A DNA stretch of 64,000 bases. It comes from Lichenicola sp965198655. GTDB lineage: Bacteria; Pseudomonadota; Alphaproteobacteria; Acetobacterales; Acetobacteraceae. The notes under the pieces were generated by a model. The model searched no databases, was not told the DNA's origin, and saw nothing but the letters and a program-made list of their open reading frames with translations. Location: assembly GCA_965198655.1 (NCBI GenBank), contig OZ240668.1:1922001-1986000 (forward strand), read 5' to 3'. The translations under genes were made by a program, and so were the position numbers. The first letter of the stretch is position 1. Each line of letters begins with the position of its first letter. Positions 27,764-36,666 of this stretch are shown piece after piece.

Positions 27764-27769
27764 AGCAGC

Positions 27770-27810
27770 ATCAGGCAGGTTAAACCGTTTGGCGGTTCTA
27801 CCTGCCTGAT
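27770..27810. terminator. Bidirectional terminator hairpin
   Basis: ATCAGGCAGGT (27770-27780) and ACCTGCCTGAT (27800-27810) form a perfect 11-bp stem, with ACCG/CGGT pairing again inside the loop. It lies between the stops of the converging SDR and GNAT genes. A degenerate relative occurs near 44760-44811. Confidence 0.7.
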
Positions 27811-27824
27811 CGAGCGATCATGCG

Positions 27825-28430
27825 CTAGCTGCCCGGTAGCCTCGGCCGCTTCATCTGCCAGTCGAGGTGCGACCGCACTGCCGGCCATTCGGGTGCGATG
27901 ATGCTGTAGACGCAGGTGTCGCGCAGCGTACCGTCGCGCGCCAGCCGTTGGTGGCGCAGGATGCCGTCGAGCTTGGCACCCAGCCGCTCGATCGCGCGCC
28001 GGCTCTGCGCGTTCAGCGCGTGGGTGCGCAGCTCCACCGCGATGCAGTCCAGCACCTCGAAGGCGTGGCCCAGCAGCAGCCGCTTCGCCTCGGTGTTGAC
28101 CGCGCTGCGCTGCGCCCGCGTTGCATACCAGGTCCAGCCGATCTCCAGCCGGCGCGCCGCAGCGTCGATGTGGCCGTAGCTGGTCATGCCGAGGACAGCG
28201 CCGCCAGCGGTCTCGGTCACGGTGAACGGCACCATGCTGCCCTCCTCCTGCCAGGCCAGCCGTTGCGCGATGTCGGCCTCCATCTCCTCCGGGCGCGGCA
28301 CGCTGGTGTACCACAGCTCCCATAGCGCCCCGTCCGAGGCCGCCTCGACCAGCCCGTCGCGGTGCTCGCGCCGCATCGGCACCAGCGTGACGTGTCGGCC
28401 CTCGAGCCGCAGCGGCGCGATCCAGCTCAA
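27825..28430 (-). CDS. GNAT-family N-acetyltransferase
   Basis: The 201-aa protein resembles the RimJ/RimL-type branch: LEGRHVTLVPMRREHRDGLVEAA at the start, LGMTSYGHIDAAARRLEIGWTWY as the central strands, and LRTHALNAQSRRAIERLGAKLDGILR as the acetyl-CoA-binding and following helix. These enzymes acetylate protein N-termini, small amines or antibiotics; nothing narrows the target here. It starts at the ATG ending at 28430 and lies downstream of the decayed SMP-30 remnant on the same strand. Confidence 0.85.
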   Translation of the reverse strand: MSWIAPLRLEGRHVTLVPMRREHRDGLVEAASDGALWELWYTSVPRPEEMEADIAQRLAWQEEGSMVPFTVTETAGGAVLGMTSYGHIDAAARRLEIGWTWYATRAQRSAVNTEAKRLLLGHAFEVLDCIAVELRTHALNAQSRRAIERLGAKLDGILRHQRLARDGTLRDTCVYSIIAPEWPAVRSHLDWQMKRPRLPGS

Positions 28431-28451
28431 CCGGTGTCCTCCTCCTGCCGA

Positions 28452-28840
28452 TCAGGCAGCATCGTTCGCTAGCCGGGTCTTCGGCAAGCCGGGGCAGGGG
28501 ATTCGAATGCGGACAAGCCCGCCAGGGGCCGACCTGCCTCTTGGTCCGGACCGATCGATCAGCAGGCGGAGGTGACGTCAACCGGCGACAAGCCCCCTTG
28601 CCGCCCGGCGCGGCCTGGTCGATTGCCGCACCAACATGGTCACCGTGCGCTCGGCCTTGCCCTCCAGGTCCAGCCGCAGCAGCCGTCCGCCGCCGGTCAC
28701 CACAGGAACCCGTCGCGGTCGAGCCCCACCCAGTCCGGCCCGCCCCTCGGCTCGTCGAGGGTTGCCAACAACCGCGTGTTCGACGGCGGCCCGGCCGCGA
28801 CGTCGTCGTTGGACATCCAGATCATCTTCCGCTCGGTGTC
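28452..28840 (-). pseudogene. Decayed remnant of an SMP-30/gluconolactonase-family gene
   Basis: Reading the minus strand, three family-like blocks appear in order but in broken frames. TERKMIWMSNDDVAAG and GGPDWVGLDRDGFLW end at a stop at 28697-28699. The next frame continues with VTGGGRLLRLDLEGKAERTV and TMLVRQSTRP. After a further break, PGGLVRIRIPCPGLPKTRLA runs to a stop at 28452-28454. These match the beta-propeller repeat (PDG...D..G.LW...GGRVLR.D..G) and the C-terminus of SMP-30 proteins. No start region remains. Family identity is inferred from these motifs. Confidence 0.6.
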
Positions 28841-28938
28841 GCCATGATACACCGCACGGCCGGGTCGCCGCCCGTTCGTTCCGTGCCGCCGGCACCGGCG
28901 GACGGGCGGGACCGTGGACCCGGAAGCAGGAGGACGGC

Positions 28939-29862
28939 ATGGACCGGCGCTTCGTCACGGTGGACGTGTTCACCGACCAGATGTTCGGCGGCAACTCGCT
29001 CGCGGTGGTGCTTGATGCTGCGGGATTGTCGACCGCACAGATGCAGGCGGTCGCTCGCGAGTTCAACTACTCCGAGACCAGCTTCGTCCTGCCGCCGGCG
29101 GACCCGGCGCACCACGCCAGGGTGCGCATTTTCACGCCCGTGCAGGAGCTGCCCTTCGCCGGCCATCCCAACGTCGGCACCGGCTACGTGCTGGCACGTG
29201 AGCGTGGCGACGCGGCGTGCCCGGACCGGTTCCTGTTCGAGGAACAGGGCGGCCTGGTGCCGGTCCGACTGCTGCGTCACGACGGGCGTGTGACCGGCGC
29301 GGAGCTGACCGCGCCGGCGCCGCTGAGTCGGGACGGCCGCCTCGACGCCGGCGCGGTCGCCGCGGTCCTGTCGCTGCCACCGGGCGACATCCTGACCACC
29401 CGGCACGAGCCGGAGATCGTGTCGGTCGGCCTGCCGTTCCTCGCGGTCGAGCTCGCCACCCGGGCGGCGCTGCGCCGGGCCCGTGCCGACCCGGCGGGGA
29501 TGGCGTCGCTGCTGTCCGGGCGCGCGGTCGCCGGCCTGTATGCCTATACGCGCGCGGTGGATGCCGGCGAGGCTCCGGCACAGATGCAGGCGCGCATGTT
29601 CGCGCCCGCCGACGGCATCGCGGAGGATCCGGCCACTGGCAGCGCCACCGCGGCGGTCGGCGCCCTGCAGGCAGCGCTGCTCGGGCAGCCGGACGCCGAG
29701 CTGGCGCTGCAGGTCGGGCAGGGGGTGGACATGGGGCGCCCGAGCCTGTTGTCGGTGGTGGCGGTCAAGGCCGCCGGCCAGGTGCGTGAGGCACGAGTCG
29801 GCGGAGGCTGCGTTCCGGTCATGGAAGGGCGGTTCCGCCTCGCCGGTGCGGGTGCCGATTAA
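28939..29862 (+). CDS. PhzF-family isomerase/epimerase-like protein
   Basis: The 307-aa protein has the PhzF fold with two similar halves: FVTVDVFTDQMFGGNSLAVV at the start, FNYSETSFVLPP with the catalytic Glu, RIFTPVQELPFAGHPNVGT, and in the second half MFAPADGIAEDPATGSATAAVG. Relatives catalyse isomerisation in phenazine biosynthesis or act on unknown small molecules. No phenazine genes are near, so a housekeeping or detoxification role is more likely. The ATG at 28939 follows AGGAGG. Its TAA starts the inverted copy of the intergenic repeat. Confidence 0.85.
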   Translation: MDRRFVTVDVFTDQMFGGNSLAVVLDAAGLSTAQMQAVAREFNYSETSFVLPPADPAHHARVRIFTPVQELPFAGHPNVGTGYVLARERGDAACPDRFLFEEQGGLVPVRLLRHDGRVTGAELTAPAPLSRDGRLDAGAVAAVLSLPPGDILTTRHEPEIVSVGLPFLAVELATRAALRRARADPAGMASLLSGRAVAGLYAYTRAVDAGEAPAQMQARMFAPADGIAEDPATGSATAAVGALQAALLGQPDAELALQVGQGVDMGRPSLLSVVAVKAAGQVREARVGGGCVPVMEGRFRLAGAGAD

Positions 29863-30005
29863 GGCCAGGGGCTTTGCCCCTGGACCCCATGAAGGGCGGA
29901 GCCCTTCAAACCCAATTCTTTAAGATCAGGGGTCTGGGGCCTCCGGTCCCAGCGGATCGAGCTGCGAAGCAGATCGATGGGCGGAGCCCTGGCCTTGCTC
30001 GCGCG
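29861..30005 (-). repeat. Multi-hairpin intergenic repeat, copy 2 (inverted)
   Basis: The inverse of copies 1 and 3. CCAGGGGCTTTGCCCCTGG comes first, then GAAGGGCGGAGCCCTTC, TCTGGGGCC/GGTCCCAG and GGGCGGAGCCCTGG. Between the last two an extra palindromic insert of about 20 bp (TCGAGCTGC/GCAGATCGA-like) is unique to this copy. The element overlaps the PhzF stop codon and precedes the epimerase gene. Confidence 0.85.
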
Positions 30006-30072
30006 GCTGGCGAACGGGACGTGGCTCCGCCCGTTGCAGGCCAGAGATCGCAACGCGAGAGGAGTTCGGTGC

Positions 30073-30957
30073 ATGATAGAGTTGAAGGCGGGACCGTGCA
30101 GGCTGGTGCTGCGGCCGGAGCTCGGCGGCGCGGTCGGTGCCTGGACCCGGGAACACCAGGCGATCTTCCATCCAGTGACCGATCCCAAGTTGGCGGCGCA
30201 GCGCGGCGAGGCGGTCGCCGCCTACCCGCTGATCCCGTTCTCCAACCGCATCGCCGACGGCCGGTTCTCGTTCGGGGGCGAGAGCTTCCAGCTTGACCGC
30301 AACTTCGGCGGCGAGCCGCACGCCATCCACGGCAACGCCTGGGAGCGGCCCTGGGCGGTGCTGGAGCAGACGCCGGCACGCGCCCTGCTGGCGTTCGACC
30401 ACACCCCGCCGCGCGATCCGCCCGGGCAGTGGCCGTTCTGCTACCGCGCCGAGATCGAGTACGCGCTGCGCGAGGACGGGCTGTCGGTGCACGTCACGGT
30501 GCGCAACACCGACCGCCGGCCGCAGCCGGTCGGGCTCGGGTTCCACCCCTTCTTCCCGCGCGACGCCGACCTGGAGCTCGGCTTCTCGGCCCCCACCGTG
30601 TGGGAGGTGGGGCCGGACTCGCTTCCCCGCGCGCGGGTGCCGGCGGAGGGCGACCGGCGGTTCTCGCCGATGCGTCCGGTGTCCGGGGCGCCGCTCGACA
30701 ACTGCTTCGGCGGCTGGAACCACGCCGCGTTCATGCGCTGGCCGTCGCGCGGCCTGGCGCTGACGATCACCGCCATGGCGCCGTTCGGCCACCTGGTGGT
30801 CTTCACGCCGCCTGGAAAGCCGTACGTCGCGGTGGAGCCGGCCAGCAACATGACCGACGCGATCAACCACCCGGAAGTGGAGGATCGGGGCCTCGCCGTC
30901 CTGCAGCCGGACGCGGTGCTGGACGCGCGGGTGGAATTCGCGCTGATGCGGCTTTGA
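30073..30957 (+). CDS. Aldose 1-epimerase (galactose mutarotase-like)
   Basis: The 294-aa protein has the mutarotase beta-sandwich: YPLIPFSNRIADGRFSFGG, HAIHGNAWERPW with the catalytic-type His, GLGFHPFFPR with the second His, and LDNCFGGWNH. VVFTPPGKPYVAVEPASNM carries the Glu expected near the end. It should interconvert alpha and beta anomers of an aldose or a phospho-sugar. The ATG at 30073 is chosen; an in-phase ATG at 29977 lies inside the repeat and is rejected. Confidence 0.88.
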   Translation: MIELKAGPCRLVLRPELGGAVGAWTREHQAIFHPVTDPKLAAQRGEAVAAYPLIPFSNRIADGRFSFGGESFQLDRNFGGEPHAIHGNAWERPWAVLEQTPARALLAFDHTPPRDPPGQWPFCYRAEIEYALREDGLSVHVTVRNTDRRPQPVGLGFHPFFPRDADLELGFSAPTVWEVGPDSLPRARVPAEGDRRFSPMRPVSGAPLDNCFGGWNHAAFMRWPSRGLALTITAMAPFGHLVVFTPPGKPYVAVEPASNMTDAINHPEVEDRGLAVLQPDAVLDARVEFALMRL

Positions 30958-30988
30958 GCCGCGGCTGGACGCATACGATACTCGCCCC

Positions 30989-31513
30989 ATGGACAGCCAG
31001 GACGACGAGGACGAGGACGCACCGCCCGGGCTGCGGCCGGGCGTGTCGCGCTACGTCACGCCGGCGGGGCTCGCCCGCATGGAGGCCGAGCTGCGCCAGC
31101 TCCTGCGCGAGGAGCGGCCGAGGATCGTCGAGATCGTGTCCTGGGCCGCCGGCAACGGCGACCGCTCCGAGAACGGCGACTACCTGTACGGCAAGAAGCG
31201 GCTGCGCGAGATCGACCGGCGCGTCCGCTTCCTGGGCCGCCGCATCGAGAAGGCGCAGCCGGTCGATCCGGCGGCGCAGACCAGGCGGGACCAGGTGTTC
31301 TTCGGCGCCACCGTGACCTATCTCGACGAGAACGACGACGTCCATACCGTCACCATCGTCGGTGTCGACGAGGCCGATTTCGGCCAGGGGCAGGTCAGCC
31401 TCGCCTCGCCGGTGGCACGCGCCCTGATGGGTGCGCGCGTCGGCGACGAGGTGCGGCTCCTGACGCCGCGCGGCCCGGTGCTGCTGGAGGTGACGGCTAT
31501 CGCCTATCCGTGA
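30989..31513 (+). CDS. greB: Transcription elongation factor GreB
   Basis: The 174-aa protein has an N-terminal coiled coil (ARMEAELRQLLREERPRIVEIV) and the GreB signature NGDRSENGDYLYGKKRLREIDRR, whose acidic tip enters the RNA polymerase secondary channel to stimulate transcript cleavage. The C-terminal domain contains VFFGATVTYLDENDDVHTV and SPVARALMGARVGDEV. Retention of YGKKRLREIDRR distinguishes it from GreA. The first dozen residues are very acidic. Confidence 0.92.
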   Translation: MDSQDDEDEDAPPGLRPGVSRYVTPAGLARMEAELRQLLREERPRIVEIVSWAAGNGDRSENGDYLYGKKRLREIDRRVRFLGRRIEKAQPVDPAAQTRRDQVFFGATVTYLDENDDVHTVTIVGVDEADFGQGQVSLASPVARALMGARVGDEVRLLTPRGPVLLEVTAIAYP

Positions 31514-31527
31514 CATAGGACGAAGCC

Positions 31528-33612
31528 ATGATCTTGCCCCGTTCTCCCTGCCGCGCCGCAGTCCTGTTGCTGGCAACGGCGCTGTCCGTCGCGGCGTCCA
31601 CGGCATGGGCGCGTCCCTTTACCGCGCAGGACCTGGTCGGGCTCGACCGGTTGTCCGACCCGCAGGTGTCGCCGGACGGCGGAACGGTGGCGTTCTCGCA
31701 GCGCGCCACCGACCTCTATCGCAATAAGGGCGTCACCTCGATACGGCTGCTGTCGTTGGCCGGCTCCGGCGCCGCGCCCGCGGTGCTGCCGGGTGCGGAG
31801 CGGGACGCGAGCCAGGCGCGCTGGTCCGCGGATGGACGCGCGCTCTACGTCATCTCCGGCCGCGGCGGCTCGGACCAGGTGTGGCGGCTGCCGGTGGCCG
31901 GCGGGCCGCCGGCGCAGGTGACGCACCTGCCGGTGGACGTGTCCTCCTTCCGCCTGTCCGCCGACAACCGGCATCTGGTGGTGTCGCTCGCGGTGTATCC
32001 GGACACGGACTCGCCCGACGACACCAAGGCGCGGGAGGACCGGCAGAAGGCCGGCCGTGCCGACGGCATGGTGTTCGACCACCTGTTCGTCCGGCACTGG
32101 GACGAGTGGGCCGACGGCACCCGCAACCACCTGTTCGCGCTGGCGCTCGACGATGCCGGCCTCGCCACCGGACGACCGGTGCCGCTGATGAAGGGGATCG
32201 ACGGCGACACCCCGTCCAAGCCGTTCGGCGACGACGCCGACTACGCCATCAGCCCCGACGGCGGCAGCGTGTTCTTCTCCGTCCGGGTTGGTGCAAAATC
32301 AGAGCCGTGGAGCACGAACTTCGACATCTACCGCAGCCCGATCGACGGCTCGGCCGAGCCGCGTGACCTGACCGCCGCCAACCCGGCCTCCGACGCGGGA
32401 CCGGTGGTGTCGCCGGACGGCAGGCGGCTTGCCTACCGGGCGATGAAGCGGCCCGGGTTCGAGGCCGACCGCTACGGCGTGATGGTGATGGACCTCGGCA
32501 GCGGCGCCACACGGGAGGTCGATCCGCGCTGGGACCGGTCTGCGCAAACGCTGCTGTGGTCCAAGGACGGCCGCACCCTGTTCGTCACCGCCGAGGAGCT
32601 GGGACAATCCAAGCTGTTCGCGCTCGACGTCGCCTCGGGCGAGGTCAAGGAGCTGACCGGGCAGGGCCACGTGTCCGACGCCGTGCTGGCCGGCGACGAC
32701 CTCCTGGTGCAGCGCGACGCGCTGGACAGCCCGGCGCAGCTTTGGCGGGTTCCGGCCGGCGGCGGGCCGGCGGTGCAGCTCACCCATGTCGACGCCGACC
32801 GGCTGGCCGGGGTGGAGATGGCGCCGGCCGAGCAGTTCTCCTTCAAGGGCTGGAACAACGAGACCGTGCACGGCTACGTGGTCCGCCCGGACGGCTACCG
32901 TCTCGGACAGCGCTATCCGGTCGCGTTCCTGGTCCATGGCGGCCCGCAGGGATCGTTCGGCAACGACTGGTCCTATCGCTGGAACCCGCAATTCTACGCC
33001 GGCCTCGGCTATGCGGCGGTGATGATCGACTTCCACGGCTCCACCGGCTACGGCCAGGGCTTCACCGACGCGATCTCCGGCCACTGGGGCGACCGGCCGC
33101 TCGAGGACCTGCAGAAGGGGTGGGCGGCGGCGCTGGCCCGCTACCCGTTCCTCGACGGCGGCCGCGCCTGCGCGCTCGGCGCCTCCTATGGCGGGTTCAT
33201 GATCAACTGGATCGCCGGCACCTGGAACACCCCCTGGAAGTGCCTGGTCACCCATGACGGCGTGTTCGACGACCGCATGATGGGCTTCGCCACCGAGGAG
33301 CTGTGGTTCGCGGAATGGGAGCATGGCGGTCCCGGGCACACGCCCTGGAGCGACCCGGCCGCCTACGAGCGGTTCAACCCGGCCGACCACGTGGACGCCT
33401 GGCGGGTGCCGCAACTGGTCATCCACGGCGGCCACGACTACCGCATCCCGATCGAGCAGGGGCTCGGCGCCTTCGACGCCTTGCAGCGGCGCGGGATCGA
33501 CAGCCGGCTGCTGGTGTTCCCGGACGAGAACCACTGGGTGCTGAAGCCGGCCAACTCGCTGCAGTGGCACGCCACCGTGGCCGGCTGGCTGCGCGCGCAT
33601 CTCGGATCCTGA
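31528..33612 (+). CDS. Secreted S9-family prolyl oligopeptidase-like peptidase
   Basis: The 694-aa protein begins with a signal peptide (about 28 residues, ending ASTAWARP). A WD40-like propeller follows (LSDPQVSPDGGTVAFSQR, YAISPDGGSVFFSVR, GPVVSPDGRRLAYRAMK), then the alpha/beta-hydrolase domain: HGGPQGSFGNDWSYRW, nucleophile Ser in ALGASYGGFMINW, Asp in IHGGHDYRIP and His in FPDENHWVL. It resembles dipeptidyl/acylaminoacyl peptidases that trim oligopeptides, here in the periplasm. It lies between greB (14 nt) and gshB (12 nt), probably one transcript. Confidence 0.92.
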   Translation: MILPRSPCRAAVLLLATALSVAASTAWARPFTAQDLVGLDRLSDPQVSPDGGTVAFSQRATDLYRNKGVTSIRLLSLAGSGAAPAVLPGAERDASQARWSADGRALYVISGRGGSDQVWRLPVAGGPPAQVTHLPVDVSSFRLSADNRHLVVSLAVYPDTDSPDDTKAREDRQKAGRADGMVFDHLFVRHWDEWADGTRNHLFALALDDAGLATGRPVPLMKGIDGDTPSKPFGDDADYAISPDGGSVFFSVRVGAKSEPWSTNFDIYRSPIDGSAEPRDLTAANPASDAGPVVSPDGRRLAYRAMKRPGFEADRYGVMVMDLGSGATREVDPRWDRSAQTLLWSKDGRTLFVTAEELGQSKLFALDVASGEVKELTGQGHVSDAVLAGDDLLVQRDALDSPAQLWRVPAGGGPAVQLTHVDADRLAGVEMAPAEQFSFKGWNNETVHGYVVRPDGYRLGQRYPVAFLVHGGPQGSFGNDWSYRWNPQFYAGLGYAAVMIDFHGSTGYGQGFTDAISGHWGDRPLEDLQKGWAAALARYPFLDGGRACALGASYGGFMINWIAGTWNTPWKCLVTHDGVFDDRMMGFATEELWFAEWEHGGPGHTPWSDPAAYERFNPADHVDAWRVPQLVIHGGHDYRIPIEQGLGAFDALQRRGIDSRLLVFPDENHWVLKPANSLQWHATVAGWLRAHLGS

Positions 33613-33624
33613 AGGACCGTCACC

Positions 33625-34623
33625 ATGGCCACCCCGCTCACCGTCGCGGTGCAGATGGACCCGATCCACGGCATCGACATCAACGGCGACTCGACCTTCG
33701 CGCTGATGCTGGAGGCGCAGGCGCGCGGGCACCGATTGTGGCTCTACGACGTGCGGGCGATGAGCCTGCGCGAGGGCAAGGCGACGCCCGGGAGTGCGCG
33801 CACCGAGCGGCTGACCGCGCGCGCCCGGCCGGTCACGGTGCAGCGCGTCAAGGGCGCGCACGCGACGCTGGGCGAGGAGCGGGTGCTTGACCTGTCGGGG
33901 GTCGATGTCGTGCTGATGCGCCAGGACCCACCCTTCGACATGGCCTACATCACCGCGACGCACATGCTGGAGCACGTGCACCATCCGGGCGGCGGCGGCA
34001 CCCTGGTGGTGAACGACCCGCGCTCGGTGCGCGACGCGCCGGAGAAGCTGCTGGTGACGCACTTCCCCGACCTGATGCCGCCGACCCTGGTGTCGTGGGA
34101 CTTGGCCGCGATCCGCGACTTCCGCGCCGAGCACCGCGACATCATCGTCAAGCCGCTGTTCGGCAACGGCGGGGCAGGCGTGTTCCGGATCCGCGAGGAC
34201 GACGAGAACCTGGCCTCGCTGCTGGAGATGTTCTTCTCCTCCTCCCGCGAGCCGCTGATGATCCAGCGCTACGAGAAGGCGGTGCGGGCAGGCGACAAGC
34301 GCATCATCCTGGCCGACGGCGAGCCGATCGGCGCCATCAACCGGGTGCCGGCCGCGGGCGAGGCGCGCTCCAACATGCACGTGGGCGGCGTGGCGGAGCA
34401 AACGCGGCTGACCGCGCGCGAGCAGGAGATCTGCCGCCGCATCGGCCCGATGCTGCGCGAGCGCGGCTTGATCTTCGTCGGCATCGACGTGATCGGCGAC
34501 TGGCTCACCGAGATCAACGTCACCTCGCCCACGGGGCTGCAGGAGATCGACCGCTTCGACGGCATCAACAGCGCGGGCCTGATCTGGGACCGGATCGAGG
34601 CGCGGCTGAACCGTTCGGCCTAA
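33625..34623 (+). CDS. gshB: Glutathione synthetase
   Basis: The 332-aa ATP-grasp enzyme joins gamma-glutamylcysteine and glycine. VAVQMDPIHGIDINGDSTFA at the start, LMRQDPPFDMAYI, VVNDPRSVRDAPEKL, VKPLFGNGGAGVFRI (ATP loop) and FVGIDVIGDWLTEINVTSPTG (metal-binding end) all match bacterial GshB. Length is slightly above the usual 315. The toxin-like gene begins 20 nt later, but nothing suggests it shares this function. Confidence 0.96.
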   Translation: MATPLTVAVQMDPIHGIDINGDSTFALMLEAQARGHRLWLYDVRAMSLREGKATPGSARTERLTARARPVTVQRVKGAHATLGEERVLDLSGVDVVLMRQDPPFDMAYITATHMLEHVHHPGGGGTLVVNDPRSVRDAPEKLLVTHFPDLMPPTLVSWDLAAIRDFRAEHRDIIVKPLFGNGGAGVFRIREDDENLASLLEMFFSSSREPLMIQRYEKAVRAGDKRIILADGEPIGAINRVPAAGEARSNMHVGGVAEQTRLTAREQEICRRIGPMLRERGLIFVGIDVIGDWLTEINVTSPTGLQEIDRFDGINSAGLIWDRIEARLNRSA

Positions 34624-34642
34624 GCACGGGCCCGCTCCCGCC

Positions 34643-36002
34643 GTGAAGGCGCCGCCGCCGGAGGTGCTGGTGCTGAAGGCGCCGGACAGCACGGTGTTCC
34701 TGGGGCCGCCCGGTGCCTGGGGCATGTCGGAGCTCGACTCGGTGGCGGTGCTGGACAAGCCGGTCGAGACCCTCAACGACCGGCAGGCGCTGGACACGCT
34801 GGACGCGCTGAAACGCGACGACTGGCAGGTCGCCAAGCTGCGGAACTACCTGGCCGGTCCCGCCATCACCGGCTATGGCTCGGTGACGGTGCGCACCACC
34901 CGGCACGACACCGCGCACCTGTTCGGCAGCCTGCGCACGCACCTGCGCTCGCACCGGCTGCGGGCGGTGGTGATCCGCGACCACGTGCGGTCCGTGGCCC
35001 CCTCGCCGGCGCAGCGCGGTGCGGCGGGACGCGGCCGCTGCCGGGTGCGGCCAGCGCCGGGCCGCAGGTGTCGCGACCGGGGCTGCCCGGGCGGCCGGGC
35101 ACGCTGCCGCAGGGCGGGAGCCTGCCGGCAGTGCGGCCGCCAGCGAACCTGGCCGGCTGGTCGACGCGGGACCGGCTGATGGCGCTGCTGCACGACACGC
35201 TGCCGCTGCTGGGCCCGAGCTTGCGGGCGCACATCGCGGCGATGACCAGCACCGAGGCGGTGGCGCACCTGCTGGCCGGGATGGCGCTGATGGCGGGGCT
35301 GCAGGCGGTCCGGTGCTGGGCGAGGCGGCGGACGCGGTGTTCCTGGGCATGGCGTATGCGTATGCCGGCTGGGACGGGCTGCGGGCGGTGGTGCACCTGG
35401 TGCGGGCGGTGCGGGCGGCGTTGGGCGCGCGGTCGGAGGCGGAGATCGCGTCTGCGGCGCCGGGGGCGGCGGACGCGCTGATCACGCTGGGCGGCGCGTT
35501 CCTGGACGCGGTGGCGCTCCGGATGGCGAAGCGGAGCACCAGCGGGGGTGGGACGGCTGCTGCGGAGGAGGAGGTAGAGCAGACGGTCGATACGCAGCGC
35601 GGACAGGGGGTGGGAGGTAGAACGGCAGGGAGCAGGCGCTCCACGATTGCGGAGAATGCGAAGACCGGCGACGCTTTCGAGCAAGAAGGCATCGCTCATC
35701 TGGAGGCCACGCAGACCGGGGTGGCCGAGCAGGTCAGCGTTCGGCCCTATGATCAGTCCGGCAATCCGACGGATTATCGCGTGCGTCTCGATGCGATGGG
35801 TCGGGATGACACCGGCGCGTTGAGGTTGACGGACTTCAAGTCGTCGCCCACCGCAGGCTTGACCCCCAACCAGGCAGCGGGGTACCCGCTTCTCGAACAG
35901 TACGGCGGCAAGGTGGTCGGAAACAGTGGCGGCACGGACTATCCAGCAGGCTTCCCGATCCCGCCAACTCACGTGGACATCCTCAGACCAGGAGACTTCT
36001 GA
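34643..36002 (+). pseudogene. Polymorphic-toxin-like gene with C-terminal nuclease-type domain, interrupted by two frameshifts
   Basis: Coherent protein sequence continues through three frames. Frame 1 runs from 34643 (MKAPPPEVLVLKAPDSTVFL) to about 35000. Frame 2 covers about 35000-35310 (WSTRDRLMALLHDTLPLLGP, HLLAGMALMAGLQAV). Frame 3 runs from about 35315 to 36002 (LGEAADAVFLGMAYAYAGWD, a Ser/Gly/Glu linker, then the tip). The tip contains RVRLDAMGRDDTG, LRLTDFKSS and LTPNQAAGYPLLEQYGG, resembling restriction-endonuclease-fold toxins (D...DxK...Q). Each break fits loss of one base, and the repaired length would be about 453 aa. It could be a true pseudogene, programmed shifting or sequencing error. 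Confidence 0.6.
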
Positions 36003-36003
36003 T

Positions 36004-36666
36004 TTGAGCAAGTCATCACCCGGCCAGACACTGTCCAAGACGCGTCTGCTGGCCGCCGTCGGTCATGGCCTGGGCGATGCTGGATACCGGCTGAAGCCGG
36101 CGAAGGACAGCTTCGTCCGACGGCTCGACGACGCAAGCTGGATCTATCAGCTTGTTTTTCTCGACAGCGGGACGGGTTGGCGCGTTCAGCCGAGCGTCGG
36201 AATACGCATCGAGCGGGTCGAGGACATCTTCCACCAGACGTCCGGGTTCGAGGCCAAGTATCAGAAGGACACGGTGACGATCGGCAGCTTCGTCGGCAGC
36301 ATCAAGGGCGGTAGCAACCGGGACTGCGAGTTCCGGGTGAACAGCGAGGACGATGTCCCGCAGGCGGCCGACGCCCTGCTTCAGGTCTTCCACGACTTCG
36401 CCGAGCCCTACTTCAAGCAGTTCCGTGCCCTGTCGGCCATCGACTCGGAGCTGAACGACAGGCCGCGGGAAGGAACGCCGAACCGGGTCGCCCCCTGGCT
36501 GCGGTGCGCGACGGGATCGATCGTCGCCAGGCTGGTCGACCGACCGAACTATGGCGACCTCGTCGAGGTTTACCTCGACACCATGCGCACCTCGGACAAG
36601 GGTTTCTATCTCAAGCGATATCAGACGCTGCTGGACTGGCTGGACCGGGAGTACGAGTTGACGTGA
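36004..36666 (+). CDS. Putative immunity protein of the nuclease-type toxin (TTG start)
   Basis: The 220-aa protein begins with TTG at 36004, one base after the toxin stop, with GGAG 9 nt upstream; no ATG fits. It is soluble with mixed helices and strands (LLAAVGHGLGDAGYRLKPAK, SWIYQLVFLDSGTGWRVQPS, GFYLKRYQTLLDWLDREYE) and resembles DUF4304-like immunity proteins only loosely. In polymorphic toxin loci the gene directly after the toxin usually encodes the matching inhibitor. Function is inferred from position. Confidence 0.6.
   Translation: MSKSSPGQTLSKTRLLAAVGHGLGDAGYRLKPAKDSFVRRLDDASWIYQLVFLDSGTGWRVQPSVGIRIERVEDIFHQTSGFEAKYQKDTVTIGSFVGSIKGGSNRDCEFRVNSEDDVPQAADALLQVFHDFAEPYFKQFRALSAIDSELNDRPREGTPNRVAPWLRCATGSIVARLVDRPNYGDLVEVYLDTMRTSDKGFYLKRYQTLLDWLDREYELT

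Noticed and set aside
29977..30072. Longer N-terminus for the aldose 1-epimerase
   Set aside because: The extra residues are encoded by the intergenic repeat and adjoining non-coding sequence; the family fold begins at 30073.
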